Of a stretch of 64,000 nucleotides of DNA, positions 40,322 through 47,550 are shown piece by piece (position 1 is the first letter of the stretch; the number at the start of each line of letters is the position of its first letter). Under the pieces are notes generated by a model. The model saw only the letters and a list, made by a program, of their open reading frames with translations, was not told the origin of the DNA and ran no database searches. Source of the DNA: Poriferisodalis sp965221945 (GTDB lineage: Bacteria; Actinomycetota; Acidimicrobiia; Acidimicrobiales; Poriferisodalaceae). A program made the translations under genes and the position numbers. The stretch spans positions 1,798,001-1,862,000 of the forward strand of contig NZ_OZ244925.1 of assembly GCF_965221945.1 (NCBI RefSeq). The letters are read 5' to 3'.

Positions 40322-40693
40322 TCAGGAAATGTCCTGGGACACCTCGCCGCGCTCGGCGTAGAAGCTCATCATCCCGGCGATCCCGGCCATCTCAGGGATG
40401 GGATCGGGATAGGACCACACGACATCGGCAAAGCTGCGACCGTTGACTGCTACTGACCAGTAGCTGGCATCACCCTTCCACGGTCAATGAGTCGATGTGA
40501 CAGTTGAGCGGAACAGGTCCATCCGCACGTCCGAAGCGGGCAGGTAGTGGCGCGGCGGCAACCGTCCCTCGGTGAGCACCACAGCCGAGGTCGACTCCGC
40601 CACCACCACGCCGTCCACCCGAACGGTGACCAGTCCCGGCTCGGGCTCGACCGCAATCTCGGGCTTCCGATGTTCGATCATTGCCTCACTCAT
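40322..40693 (-). CDS. DUF427 family protein with an in-frame TGA at the conserved Cys codon
   Basis: 123 codons. The N-terminal part (KPEIAVEPEPGLVTVRVDGV, RHYLPASDVRMDLF) and C-terminal part (PWKGDASYWSVAVNG, DVVWSYPDPIPEMAGIAGMM) form one DUF427 protein in a single frame, interrupted only by TGA at codon 70. That codon sits where the family usually reads H-C-P-W/F-K-G. GGAGG lies 7 bases before ATG 40693. Immediately 3' is a two-stem hairpin with a GGUC loop. Read literally, the gene makes a 69-residue fragment; alternatives are selenocysteine insertion, a TGC/TGT-to-TGA nonsense mutation, or a sequencing error. Confidence 0.7.
40438..40485 (-). promoter_or_regulatory. SECIS-like hairpin following the in-frame TGA
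   Basis: On the minus strand GACCGT (starting in the TGA itself) pairs with ACGGTC. Inside it, GCTACT pairs with AGTAGC around the 4-base loop GGTC. The loop begins 25 bases after TGA. Bacterial SECIS elements, as I recall the rules, have an apical loop with G in the first two positions 16-37 bases after UGA; the E. coli fdhF loop also contains GGUC. Confidence 0.45.
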
Positions 40694-40841
40694 CCGCATT
40701 CCTCCCTGAGCTTTCCTGTCGCTCATCATTGCACCGCCCCGGCCACGCATCCACTCGACGGACCCGCTTGCTCCGTTGGCGCCGGTCCACCGGCGAGGCG
40801 TCCCTCTACCACCGAGGCACTTCCCCACGCTCAGAGCGTTA
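40694..40841. other. Intergenic stretch upstream of the DUF427 gene
   Basis: Apart from the DUF427 ribosome binding site I see no gene, repeat or RNA in this stretch. The MITE-like element begins at its right edge. Confidence 0.4.
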
Positions 40842-41023
40842 GCGGATAGGCGGCGATGCCCGGCAGCCCCCACGGCCTGGATCTTGCGCAGAAATGCCGC
40901 TGTAGGCGGCAATCTTGCGCAGAGAATTTTTTGGCATCGAACTTTGTGCAGAAGTGCCGCCACAGACGGCAAATTTGCACAAAGAAGGCGTGACAGCAGC
41001 TTTCCGAGACGTCACCTATCCGC
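40842..41023. mobile_element. MITE-like element, long copy (182 bp)
   Basis: Terminal inverted repeats GCGGATAGGCGGCG and the complement of GCGGATAGGTGACG (12/14). The left 60 and right 70 bases closely match the copy at 34152-34273. The longer form carries two internal hairpin units, around GCCGCTGTAGGCGGC and GCCGCCACAGACGGC, the second flanked by CTTTGTGCA/TGCACAAAG. Its right end lies 8 bases from the stop codon of the lipoprotein gene. Confidence 0.75.
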
Positions 41024-41031
41024 GCGGCCGC

Positions 41032-41703
41032 TCATGACGTTGTACCTGTCCCATCGCAGGAAGCGCCGACAGCTAGCCATGCTGAGATCTCCTCGTCGTG
41101 CGACGAGGCGACCACCTCGACGCAGCCGGGTTCGTTGACCCAGATTCCGCCCGCCCACACGACCCATTCACCACGACCGGAGCCACAAGGCCCGACACTC
41201 AGGTGCTCGGTGGGCTCGATCACACATTCGGGGCCATCGGTGTCACAAGGGCCAGCAGTCAAGACATCTGGGGCCGCGAGTGCGCTCCCGCCGTAGTGAA
41301 AGAAAGCGCCGTCAGGGGCTCTCACGACCTCGAGCGATACTTGCCGGAAGCGGCGCACGATCAGCCCGAACTTTGAGAACCGATAGTCCTCATGGCCGGA
41401 GCCTTCCGGCGCCCATCGCCCGAGTTGCATCGCCGACGCGGGCAGCGCAATGAACCCGCCGTCAGAGCCGTGTGCGGTGTAGCCGGCTCCAGGCTCGGTG
41501 ACCACGTCGATGGCTTCTCGGCATTCGACTCTTAGGTGCGAGAGCTGGTCCTCGATCTCCGCATCGTCGACTGCACTTCCGCTGCAGCTCAGCACGACCC
41601 CAACCACCAACGCGGCGACGACAATCCGCGCCAAGAGCGCAAGCTGCGCGTCCCAGCCAGGGCGTGCGGTCAGCTGATGATCTTGAGGCCGAGGAGGTCG
41701 CAT
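41032..41703 (-). CDS. Hypothetical lipoprotein
   Basis: 223 residues. A hydrophobic segment (ARIVVAALVVGVVLSC, about 26-41) ends in a lipobox-like LSC, so an outer-face lipoprotein is likely. The exported part contains several cysteines (AGPCDTDGPEC, SVGPCGSG, PGCVEV) that could form disulphides. I do not recognise the family. The ATG lies 34 bases inside the preceding CHAT-like gene, and the 20-residue hydrophilic start before the signal is unusual, so a later start is possible. The two genes probably form an operon. Confidence 0.62.
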   Translation of the reverse strand: MRPPRPQDHQLTARPGWDAQLALLARIVVAALVVGVVLSCSGSAVDDAEIEDQLSHLRVECREAIDVVTEPGAGYTAHGSDGGFIALPASAMQLGRWAPEGSGHEDYRFSKFGLIVRRFRQVSLEVVRAPDGAFFHYGGSALAAPDVLTAGPCDTDGPECVIEPTEHLSVGPCGSGRGEWVVWAGGIWVNEPGCVEVVASSHDEEISAWLAVGASCDGTGTTS

Positions 41704-42284
41704 AGGTAGGGATGCTGACTGCGCAGACGGTCCTCGGTGTTGCCGATCTTCACGTCGTCGTTGAGCGCTTGGAGCAGCAAGAGCTCGAACGCCGGAAGCT
41801 CCAGACTGCCTCCTACACGCTTGAGAAACCCGATCACTGCGCTTGCACCGGTGCGTTCACGGAAGCGTCGCAATGCCGCGTCGTCGGTGCCCATGATCTC
41901 GCACGAGCTGAAGTAGATGATCCGGCCGCCGGCTCGGCCGTCAATAACCTCGGCAAGTTCGTCCAGGGTCACCTTGGTCGAGCCGCTCAGCCACAGCTCG
42001 CCGGGTTTGCCGTGGAACCCGAAATGGCCCACCTGGTAGTCCCGGTAGCGCTGCTGGGTCCACTTGCGCACGTAGTAGTAGAGCTCGCCCGCTGTTCCGA
42101 TGTCCCTGCGGATGAACTTCAGCCCGCTGAGTTCGCGCACGGTATACAGCAGCGAAGCCACGCCGAACTGCTGGCGGAGATCGGCGTCGGAGTCGTCGCC
42201 CTCGAATGCGAACACGCCGGTGGCCAATCGCCGCGTCGCCCCCACAGTGGGAGTGACCGCCGTTGCTGCAGCATCCTTCGCCAT
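41670..42284 (-). CDS. Small caspase/CHAT-like protein (DUF6642-type)
   Basis: 204 residues. VGHFGFHGKPGELWLSG and GGRIIYFSSCEIMGTDD show a His-Gly and a Ser-Ser-Cys spaced like the catalytic dyad of caspase-fold (CHAT/clan CD) proteases. TGASAVIGFLKRVGGSLELPA resembles the strand after the catalytic Cys. FAFEGDDSDADLRQQ and a Tyr-rich middle precede it. There is no signal peptide, so it is cytoplasmic. Most CHAT proteases are fused to repeats or have dedicated partners; this one is solitary and followed by a lipoprotein gene. Assignment by motif only. Confidence 0.6.
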   Translation of the reverse strand: MAKDAAATAVTPTVGATRRLATGVFAFEGDDSDADLRQQFGVASLLYTVRELSGLKFIRRDIGTAGELYYYVRKWTQQRYRDYQVGHFGFHGKPGELWLSGSTKVTLDELAEVIDGRAGGRIIYFSSCEIMGTDDAALRRFRERTGASAVIGFLKRVGGSLELPAFELLLLQALNDDVKIGNTEDRLRSQHPYLCDLLGLKIIS

Positions 42285-42311
42285 GAACGACCTAGGTTTG
42301 TCTGAGTGTGG

Positions 42312-42386
42312 TCGGGCTGAGAGGATTTGAACCTCCGACCCCTGGTCCCCCAGACCAGTGCGCTAACCAGACTGCGCCACAGCCCG
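42312..42386 (-). tRNA. tRNA-Pro (anticodon GGG)
   Basis: A 75-nt cloverleaf. The acceptor is CGGGCTG/CAGCCCG with discriminator A. The anticodon stem is CTGGT/ACCAG around CTGGGGG (anticodon GGG, reading CCC). The T-loop is GGTTCAAATCC. CCA is not encoded. Confidence 0.93.
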
Positions 42387-42397
42387 TGTAGGCGAGC

Positions 42398-42403
42398 ACG
42401 ATA
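42398..42403 (-). promoter_or_regulatory. -10 box of tRNA-Pro
   Basis: TATCGT 11 bases upstream of the tRNA 5' end on the minus strand. Confidence 0.4.
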
Positions 42404-42461
42404 CCGCCTCATTCGCGCTGCGAGCCGCTGACGGATTCTCCGATTCGACGGGCCCGAACGC

Positions 42462-42695
42462 TCAGCCGATAGCGCCACCGATCCACCCGATGAGCCACAC
42501 GATGCCCTCGATGGCCCGCCAGCCCAGATACACCGTTGCCATGACGACGACGAGCCAGAAATGCCACGGAGCGCCGCTGCGCCTTTGCACTCGACGGTCG
42601 TCGCGGCCGTGAGGCCGTCGCTCCGGGTGGGCCACATCGGCCGCCTGCGGGCGACGGTTCAGCCGTGGCGCGCTGGGTGGCGCACGGCGCTTCAT
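42462..42695 (-). CDS. Small single-helix membrane protein coupled to der
   Basis: 77 residues. A basic Arg/Pro-rich N-terminus (about 1-43) is followed by one or two short hydrophobic stretches (WHFWLVVVMATVYLGW, GIVWLIGWIGGAIG). The ATG overlaps the der stop by four bases, so it is translated after Der in the DUF512-der unit. No family is recognised. A role near ribosome assembly or the membrane is only guilt by association. Confidence 0.62.
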   Translation of the reverse strand: MKRRAPPSAPRLNRRPQAADVAHPERRPHGRDDRRVQRRSGAPWHFWLVVVMATVYLGWRAIEGIVWLIGWIGGAIG

Positions 42696-44083
42696 CGTCG
42701 TCGCACCCGCAGCCGCAGAGGAGTCTTGGCCAGGCCCAGCGCCTCCCTCAAGCGACGTTCGAGATAGCGCAGGTAGGTCGCCGGCAGTTCCCGGTTGGCG
42801 AAGAGTGTGAACGTCGGTGGCTGCGTGGCGACCTGTGTGGCATACAGCACCCGTGCCCCGCCGGGGGCTGGCTGGGCGGATTGAGCCAGCTGGATGATCT
42901 CGTTCACCCTGGCCGTCGGCGCTCTCGATTCATACGCCTCCATGGCAGCCTCGATTGCAGGCACCAGCCGGTGCACGCCCCGACCCGTGAGCGCGCTGAT
43001 GCGCAGCACCGGCGCTTCGCCCACGAAGTGCAGGCGACGCGCCAATTCCCCGAGTACGCCTTCACGGTGCTCGGCGTCCAGCGTCTCCCACTTGTTGATC
43101 AGCACAACTATCGGGCAACCGGCGCCGTCGATGCGCTCAGCAAGCCGCTGGTCCTGCGCCGTCACGCCTTCAGTGGCATCAATGACCAGCAATGTCACGT
43201 CGCAGGCGTCGATGGCACGCAGCGCCCGCAGGTTGGCGTAGTACTCGGTGTCCGCGTCGACCCGGGCCTTGCGCCGCATGCCCGCTGTGTCCACGAACCG
43301 CACGGGCCCGGCCTCGGTTTCCACGAGAGTGTCGATGGTGTCGCGGGTCGTGCCGGGCCGGTCGTGCACCACAGACCGTTCGTCGCCGATGAGCCGGTTG
43401 AACAAGGTCGACTTGCCCACATTGGGGCGGCCCACGATCGCCACCGCCGGCACCTTGTCTTGGGCGTCTTGGTCATCTTGGCCGGACTCATCTTGGCCGG
43501 TCGGGTCTTCGTCATGCGATGCCTCATTGCTGCGGTTGAGCAACTGGCCGTCGTCGTGGTCGAGGCTTGCATCGGCTTCATCCACGTCGAGCAGTTCCAG
43601 CAGCCGATCGAGCAGGTCGCCGACGTTGCGGCCGTGCAACGCGGACGTCGCCCACGCCTCGCCGAGACCCAAGCGGTTGAACTCCCATCGCCCGTCGTCA
43701 CGGGTGCCGCTGTCGGCCTTGTTGGCAACGACCAGGGTCGGCCGGCCGCTGCGGCGCAGCATGGATGCGATGCGGGCATCGGGCTCGGTGATGCCGACGG
43801 TCACGTCGACCAACAGCAGGAGCACGTCGGCGTCGGCCATCGCTCGCTCGCTCTGGGCCGACACCTTGTCGTCGAGTGTGTTGCCGGCAGCGGACCAACC
43901 ACCGGTGTCCACCACCAGGAACTTGTGCCCGCGCCAGGCGGCGGGGGCCATCTTGCGATCGCGGGTCACACCCGGCTCGGGCGCCACCACGGCCTCGCGT
44001 CGCCCGACCAGCCGGTTGAACAGGGTGGACTTGCCCACGTTGGGCCGCCCCACGATCCCCACCACGGGCAGGCCCGCGTTCAT
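42692..44083 (-). CDS. der: Ribosome-associated GTPase Der (EngA)
   Basis: A 463-residue double GTPase needed for 50S subunit maturation. G domain 1 has VGRPNVGKSTLFNRL, then GVTRDR and VDTGGW; G domain 2 has VAIVGRPNVGKSTLFNRLIG, GTTRDTIDT, VDTAGMRRKARVD and NKWE. The C-terminal KH-like domain ends RRLREALGLAKTPLRLRVRR. An acidic insert (about 150-190, DEDPTGQDESGQDDQDAQDK) separates the two G domains and is longer than usual. The ATG overlaps the DUF512 gene stop (ATGA). Confidence 0.96.
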   Translation of the reverse strand: MNAGLPVVGIVGRPNVGKSTLFNRLVGRREAVVAPEPGVTRDRKMAPAAWRGHKFLVVDTGGWSAAGNTLDDKVSAQSERAMADADVLLLLVDVTVGITEPDARIASMLRRSGRPTLVVANKADSGTRDDGRWEFNRLGLGEAWATSALHGRNVGDLLDRLLELLDVDEADASLDHDDGQLLNRSNEASHDEDPTGQDESGQDDQDAQDKVPAVAIVGRPNVGKSTLFNRLIGDERSVVHDRPGTTRDTIDTLVETEAGPVRFVDTAGMRRKARVDADTEYYANLRALRAIDACDVTLLVIDATEGVTAQDQRLAERIDGAGCPIVVLINKWETLDAEHREGVLGELARRLHFVGEAPVLRISALTGRGVHRLVPAIEAAMEAYESRAPTARVNEIIQLAQSAQPAPGGARVLYATQVATQPPTFTLFANRELPATYLRYLERRLREALGLAKTPLRLRVRRR

Positions 44084-45690
44084 CGGGCAGCCCCCGCTGG
44101 GTGAGGCGCAGCCTCGTTGCCCGACGCCCGGGCAGGCTCGGACCGCACCGCAGCATCGAGCAGCTGCCGCAGGGCGGTGCCGCTCGTCGGGACGATCTCG
44201 ACGGGCTGGGGCAGCTCTGCCGGCGTCTTGCCATCGAGGAACTTGCCGCCCGACAAGCACACGTCTGCCAAGACATAACGATGCCCCTGCGGTTCGCCGG
44301 CCAGCGTGGTCGCGATGTCGGCACCAGCGAGCAGGCCTGTCACGCCGATGTTCCCGCCGAAGAACCGGTTGGAGACTTCGATGACGCGCACGTCAGGCAC
44401 GCCGGACGCTTCGCTAGCAGCCGCACCGGTGCGCCACGCCGTTACCAGCGGTTCGAGTACAGCAGCACCGTAGGTGCCGGTCAGGACGCCGATCGGCCGG
44501 TCGACGTCGGGCCGGACTCGCCGCGGCCGCCGTGACACAATCACATTCACCGGCACATTCACCGGCACATTCACCGGCACATTCACCGGCACCGAGCCGA
44601 GGCTGAGCGGCAAACCTTCGGCGTCCACCTCGCCGCTGCGGTTGGCGCCGTGCCCCGGCACCCGGACCGCCCGGTAGCCCTCCGCCGGCGCTCCGTCGAC
44701 CCATGAGAAGAAGCCAGCAGCTGGCGCTCGGGCCTGGGGCGCCCCGTTGCCGTCGTCGGGTGCATCCGGTGCTGCGGCCCAGAACTCCTGCTCGAAGGCT
44801 CGCGCCATGCCGATGCCGTCCTCGTGCATCGGGAATTCGCCATAGGTCGACGCGTCCGGGAAGGGCCGCTCGGCGAGCAGGTAGTACTCATCGGCGGCGA
44901 ACACCAAGCGCCGCCCCAGCACGTCTCCGAATCGCCGCTGCCACTCTTCGCACAGATCGATCACTGCCGCGGCCTCGGCTGCGGTGTGCGGCCGCATCGC
45001 TGGCTCCCGCTGGTGGGAGCTCACACCCAGCGGAACCACCGCCAGTGTTGCGAGCGATGAGAATCGGTCCAGTACGCCCAGCAGCGTGTCCGCCAGCACT
45101 GCCCCGTCGTTCACACCCGGGCACACCACCACCTGGCCGTGCACTTCGATGCAGCCATCCAGCAAGGCGCCCAGCCATCGCAGGCTCGTCGCTCCGCGTG
45201 GGTTTCGCAGCATCCGAGACCGCACGTCGGGGTCGGTGGCGTGGATGGACACGTACAGCGGCGACAGGCGCTCATCAGTCACCCGCTCGAGATCCAGCTC
45301 GGTGAAGCGAGTCAGCGTCGTGAAGTTCCCGTACAGAAACGACAGCCGGTAGTCGTCGTCCTTGAGATAGAGGCTTCGGCGCAGTCCCGGCGGCAACTGA
45401 TAGATGAAGCAGAATTCGCAATGGTTGTCGCACGTTTGAACCCGGTCGAAGATCGCAGCGTTCACCTCGGCACCCAACCGAACCCCGGCGTCCTTGCTGA
45501 CGTCGAGTTGGACCGCGCTGCCGGCTCGCACGATTTCGAGGCTGGGGTCGGCTTCGTCAAGCAACAGCTGCCAGGCGATCACGTCGGTCGGCACGACGCC
45601 GTCGATCGACACCACCTCGTCGCCCACAGCCAATCCGGCAACCTCGGCCGCCGAGCCGGGCTCCACCGCCACAACAACCGGCCGGGACAT
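44080..45690 (-). CDS. PDZ-like / radical SAM / DUF512 protein
   Basis: 536 residues. An N-terminal PDZ-like segment (EPGSAAEVAGLAVGDEVVSI) precedes the radical SAM cluster C87-x3-C91-x2-C94 (CDNHCEFCF) and a DUF512 domain ending VLADVCLSGGKFLDG. Family members are widespread next to der; the reaction is unknown. A run of four identical 12-bp repeats inserts V-P-V-N units near residue 375 of an otherwise conserved domain. ATG 45690 is selected over a long upstream frame because TATCCT lies 6 bases before it. It is the first gene of the DUF512-der-small membrane protein unit. Confidence 0.88.
   Translation of the reverse strand: MSRPVVVAVEPGSAAEVAGLAVGDEVVSIDGVVPTDVIAWQLLLDEADPSLEIVRAGSAVQLDVSKDAGVRLGAEVNAAIFDRVQTCDNHCEFCFIYQLPPGLRRSLYLKDDDYRLSFLYGNFTTLTRFTELDLERVTDERLSPLYVSIHATDPDVRSRMLRNPRGATSLRWLGALLDGCIEVHGQVVVCPGVNDGAVLADTLLGVLDRFSSLATLAVVPLGVSSHQREPAMRPHTAAEAAAVIDLCEEWQRRFGDVLGRRLVFAADEYYLLAERPFPDASTYGEFPMHEDGIGMARAFEQEFWAAAPDAPDDGNGAPQARAPAAGFFSWVDGAPAEGYRAVRVPGHGANRSGEVDAEGLPLSLGSVPVNVPVNVPVNVPVNVIVSRRPRRVRPDVDRPIGVLTGTYGAAVLEPLVTAWRTGAAASEASGVPDVRVIEVSNRFFGGNIGVTGLLAGADIATTLAGEPQGHRYVLADVCLSGGKFLDGKTPAELPQPVEIVPTSGTALRQLLDAAVRSEPARASGNEAAPHPAGAAR
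44544..44591 (-). repeat. Four perfect 12-bp tandem repeats inside the DUF512 gene
   Basis: The unit ACATTCACCGGC occurs four times without a mismatch and encodes (V-P-V-N)4. As a multiple of 3, changes in copy number would keep the frame. Confidence 0.85.
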
Positions 45691-45696
45691 GGGTTC

Positions 45697-45702
45697 AGGA
45701 TA
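45697..45702 (-). promoter_or_regulatory. TANNNT -10 box of the DUF512-der unit
   Basis: TATCCT with a 6-base spacer to ATG 45690; divergent from the ispH promoter about 80 bases away. Confidence 0.5.
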
Positions 45703-45782
45703 GGAAGCTGTCACCGTTTGCCCTGCTGGTTCGGCCCAGTTGCCACACTGTGTTGCTGCACTGGGTTTCTGTGCTGGGTCGG

Positions 45783-45788
45783 TAGCGT
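45783..45788 (+). promoter_or_regulatory. TANNNT -10 box of ispH
   Basis: TAGCGT with a 7-base spacer to GTG 45796. Confidence 0.6.
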
Positions 45789-45795
45789 CGTCGCC

Positions 45796-46839
45796 GTGGC
45801 AGTCGACCGGGTGCTTCTGGCCGCGCCACGCGGCTTCTGCGCCGGCGTGGAGATGGCCATCAAGGCGCTCGCCTGGATGGTGCGAACGTTCGCACCGCCC
45901 GTGTACTGCTACCACGAGATAGTGCACAACCGCTTAGTGGTCGATCGCTTCGAACGGCTCGGGGTGGTGTTCGTCGATGACGTGGCCGAAGTGCCCGCTG
46001 GCCGGCCGCTCATGCTGTCGGCTCACGGCTCGGCGCCGGAGGTTGTCGACGAGGCTCGCCAGCGGGGCGGCTACGTGGTCGATGCCATCTGCCCGCTGGT
46101 CACCAAGGTGCACCACGAGGTGCGCGTGCGTGCTGGGAAAGGCTACCGAGTCGTGTACGTGGGCCACGAGGGTCACGACGAGGCAGTGGGGACCATGGCG
46201 GTGGCGCCCGCCTCGATCTCACTGGTGTCCGAGCCGGCCGACGTGGACGCTCTTGACGACTTCGATGGACCTGTGGCCGTACTGGCCCAGACGACGCTCA
46301 GCCACCGCGACTGGTCAGACGTGGCCGAGGCGGCACAGGCGCGATTCGGCGAAGTGTGGATGCCGGGCCGCTCGGACCTCTGCTTCGCCACCACCAACCG
46401 GCAGGGCGCCTTGGCGAAGATCGCCCCCGACTGCGATGCCGTCATCGTCATCGGTTCGGCCAACTCGTCCAACACCATGGCGCTCGCCAAGGTGGCGGCC
46501 GAGTCGGGCTGCGAACGTGTGCTGCGGGTGAACGCCGCCGTTGAGCTGCCCGACGACCTGTTCGGCACGGTGGGAGTCACTGCGGGGGCGTCCGCACCGG
46601 AGGAGCTTGTGGATGCAGTGATCTCGCGACTCGCACCAACAGCGGGAACCAGAGAGGTGACCATCACCGATGAGGACGAGTACTTCCCCCCGCCAAGAGA
46701 GCTGCGAGACGTGTTGGGCGCCATGGAAACCGCCGTGCATGCCAGCCTCGCCGTGGCGCCAGCGGCACGAGTGAGTGCAGCCGATAGGACGACAGCGGCG
46801 AGCGACGTGCTTGCCGCATTCGCCGCAACGACGGACTGA
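45796..46839 (+). CDS. ispH: 4-hydroxy-3-methylbut-2-enyl diphosphate reductase
   Basis: A 347-residue LytB/IspH, the last step of the MEP isoprenoid pathway, giving IPP and DMAPP. The three [Fe-S] cysteines are C15 (GFCAGVEMA), C99 (DAICPLVTKVH) and C196 (DLCFATTNRQ). SAHGSAPEV, VGHEGHDEAVGTM and QTTLS are the family active-site motifs. The C-terminal 25 residues (SAADRTTAASDVLAAFAATT) are an extension beyond the core. GTG 45796 is fixed by the TAGCGT box; a long upstream frame is antisense to the DUF512 gene. The downstream gene is convergent. Confidence 0.95.
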   Translation: MAVDRVLLAAPRGFCAGVEMAIKALAWMVRTFAPPVYCYHEIVHNRLVVDRFERLGVVFVDDVAEVPAGRPLMLSAHGSAPEVVDEARQRGGYVVDAICPLVTKVHHEVRVRAGKGYRVVYVGHEGHDEAVGTMAVAPASISLVSEPADVDALDDFDGPVAVLAQTTLSHRDWSDVAEAAQARFGEVWMPGRSDLCFATTNRQGALAKIAPDCDAVIVIGSANSSNTMALAKVAAESGCERVLRVNAAVELPDDLFGTVGVTAGASAPEELVDAVISRLAPTAGTREVTITDEDEYFPPPRELRDVLGAMETAVHASLAVAPAARVSAADRTTAASDVLAAFAATTD

Positions 46840-46854
46840 AGCGATCCGGAGTCC

Positions 46855-47550
46855 TCAGTACACGTTGGGCGTGCCGACGTCGGCTTGAGCCCGGTCGAAG
46901 AGCTCCTGCATACGCTCGCGCAGCTCTCGGGTGACCTCCCGCACCGAACGGCGTGAAACCCGCCCGCTGGTGCTCAGCGGCGGAGGATCCATGGGCTCCC
47001 CGATGATCATCTTGATCCGACGGGGATGCATGAACTTGGCACCGCGAGGCATGGCAGCGGCAGTTCCGCCGATCCCGACGGGCACAATTGGCACCTGCGC
47101 CCGGGCGGCCAGGTACGCCGGTCCATCCATGAGCGGCAGCACCCGCGGGCCGTCCTTACGCTCGCCTTCGCCGAACATCACCACCGGACAATCGCCGTAG
47201 CGCAGCGCATCTAGCGCAATCCGCAGTGCCGCCCGGTCAGGAGCGTCGCGGTTGACGGGGAAACAACCGAACGTGTTGAACAGCCAGGCAGCTGGGCGGT
47301 ACTTCCACATCGATTCCTTGCCCATCACCCGCATCTGCGCCGGAATCGCGGCGTGGATCGGCGTGTCGATATAGCTGCGATGGTTGGGCACCCACACGCA
47401 CGGGCCATCAGGCATGTTGTCCAGCCCCTCGACGGACATTCGGTTCCAGGTCCGGAAGATGCCCCACAGCAGGTATTTCGCCGTCTTGTAAACCGCGAGG
47501 TTGAACCGGCTGTCGCGCAGGTCAACCTCGGGGCCGTCGGACTCAGACAT
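46855..47550 (-). CDS. 1-acyl-sn-glycerol-3-phosphate acyltransferase family (PlsC-like)
   Basis: A 231-residue membrane-associated acyltransferase. The catalytic HX4D is in VPNHRSYIDTPI, block II is CFPVNRDAPDR, the acceptor-binding block III is FGEGERKDGPRVLPL, and VPIVPVGIGGT is block IV. It probably acylates lysophosphatidic acid or a related acceptor at the inner membrane face. ATG 47550 overlaps the AroA-Cmk stop by 8 bases. In other actinobacteria a PlsC-like gene also sits after cmk. Confidence 0.88.
   Translation of the reverse strand: MSESDGPEVDLRDSRFNLAVYKTAKYLLWGIFRTWNRMSVEGLDNMPDGPCVWVPNHRSYIDTPIHAAIPAQMRVMGKESMWKYRPAAWLFNTFGCFPVNRDAPDRAALRIALDALRYGDCPVVMFGEGERKDGPRVLPLMDGPAYLAARAQVPIVPVGIGGTAAAMPRGAKFMHPRRIKMIIGEPMDPPPLSTSGRVSRRSVREVTRELRERMQELFDRAQADVGTPNVY

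Noticed and set aside
44544..44591. CRISPR-like repeats
   Set aside because: The 12-bp repeats are contiguous without spacers, in frame inside a gene, and no cas genes are present.
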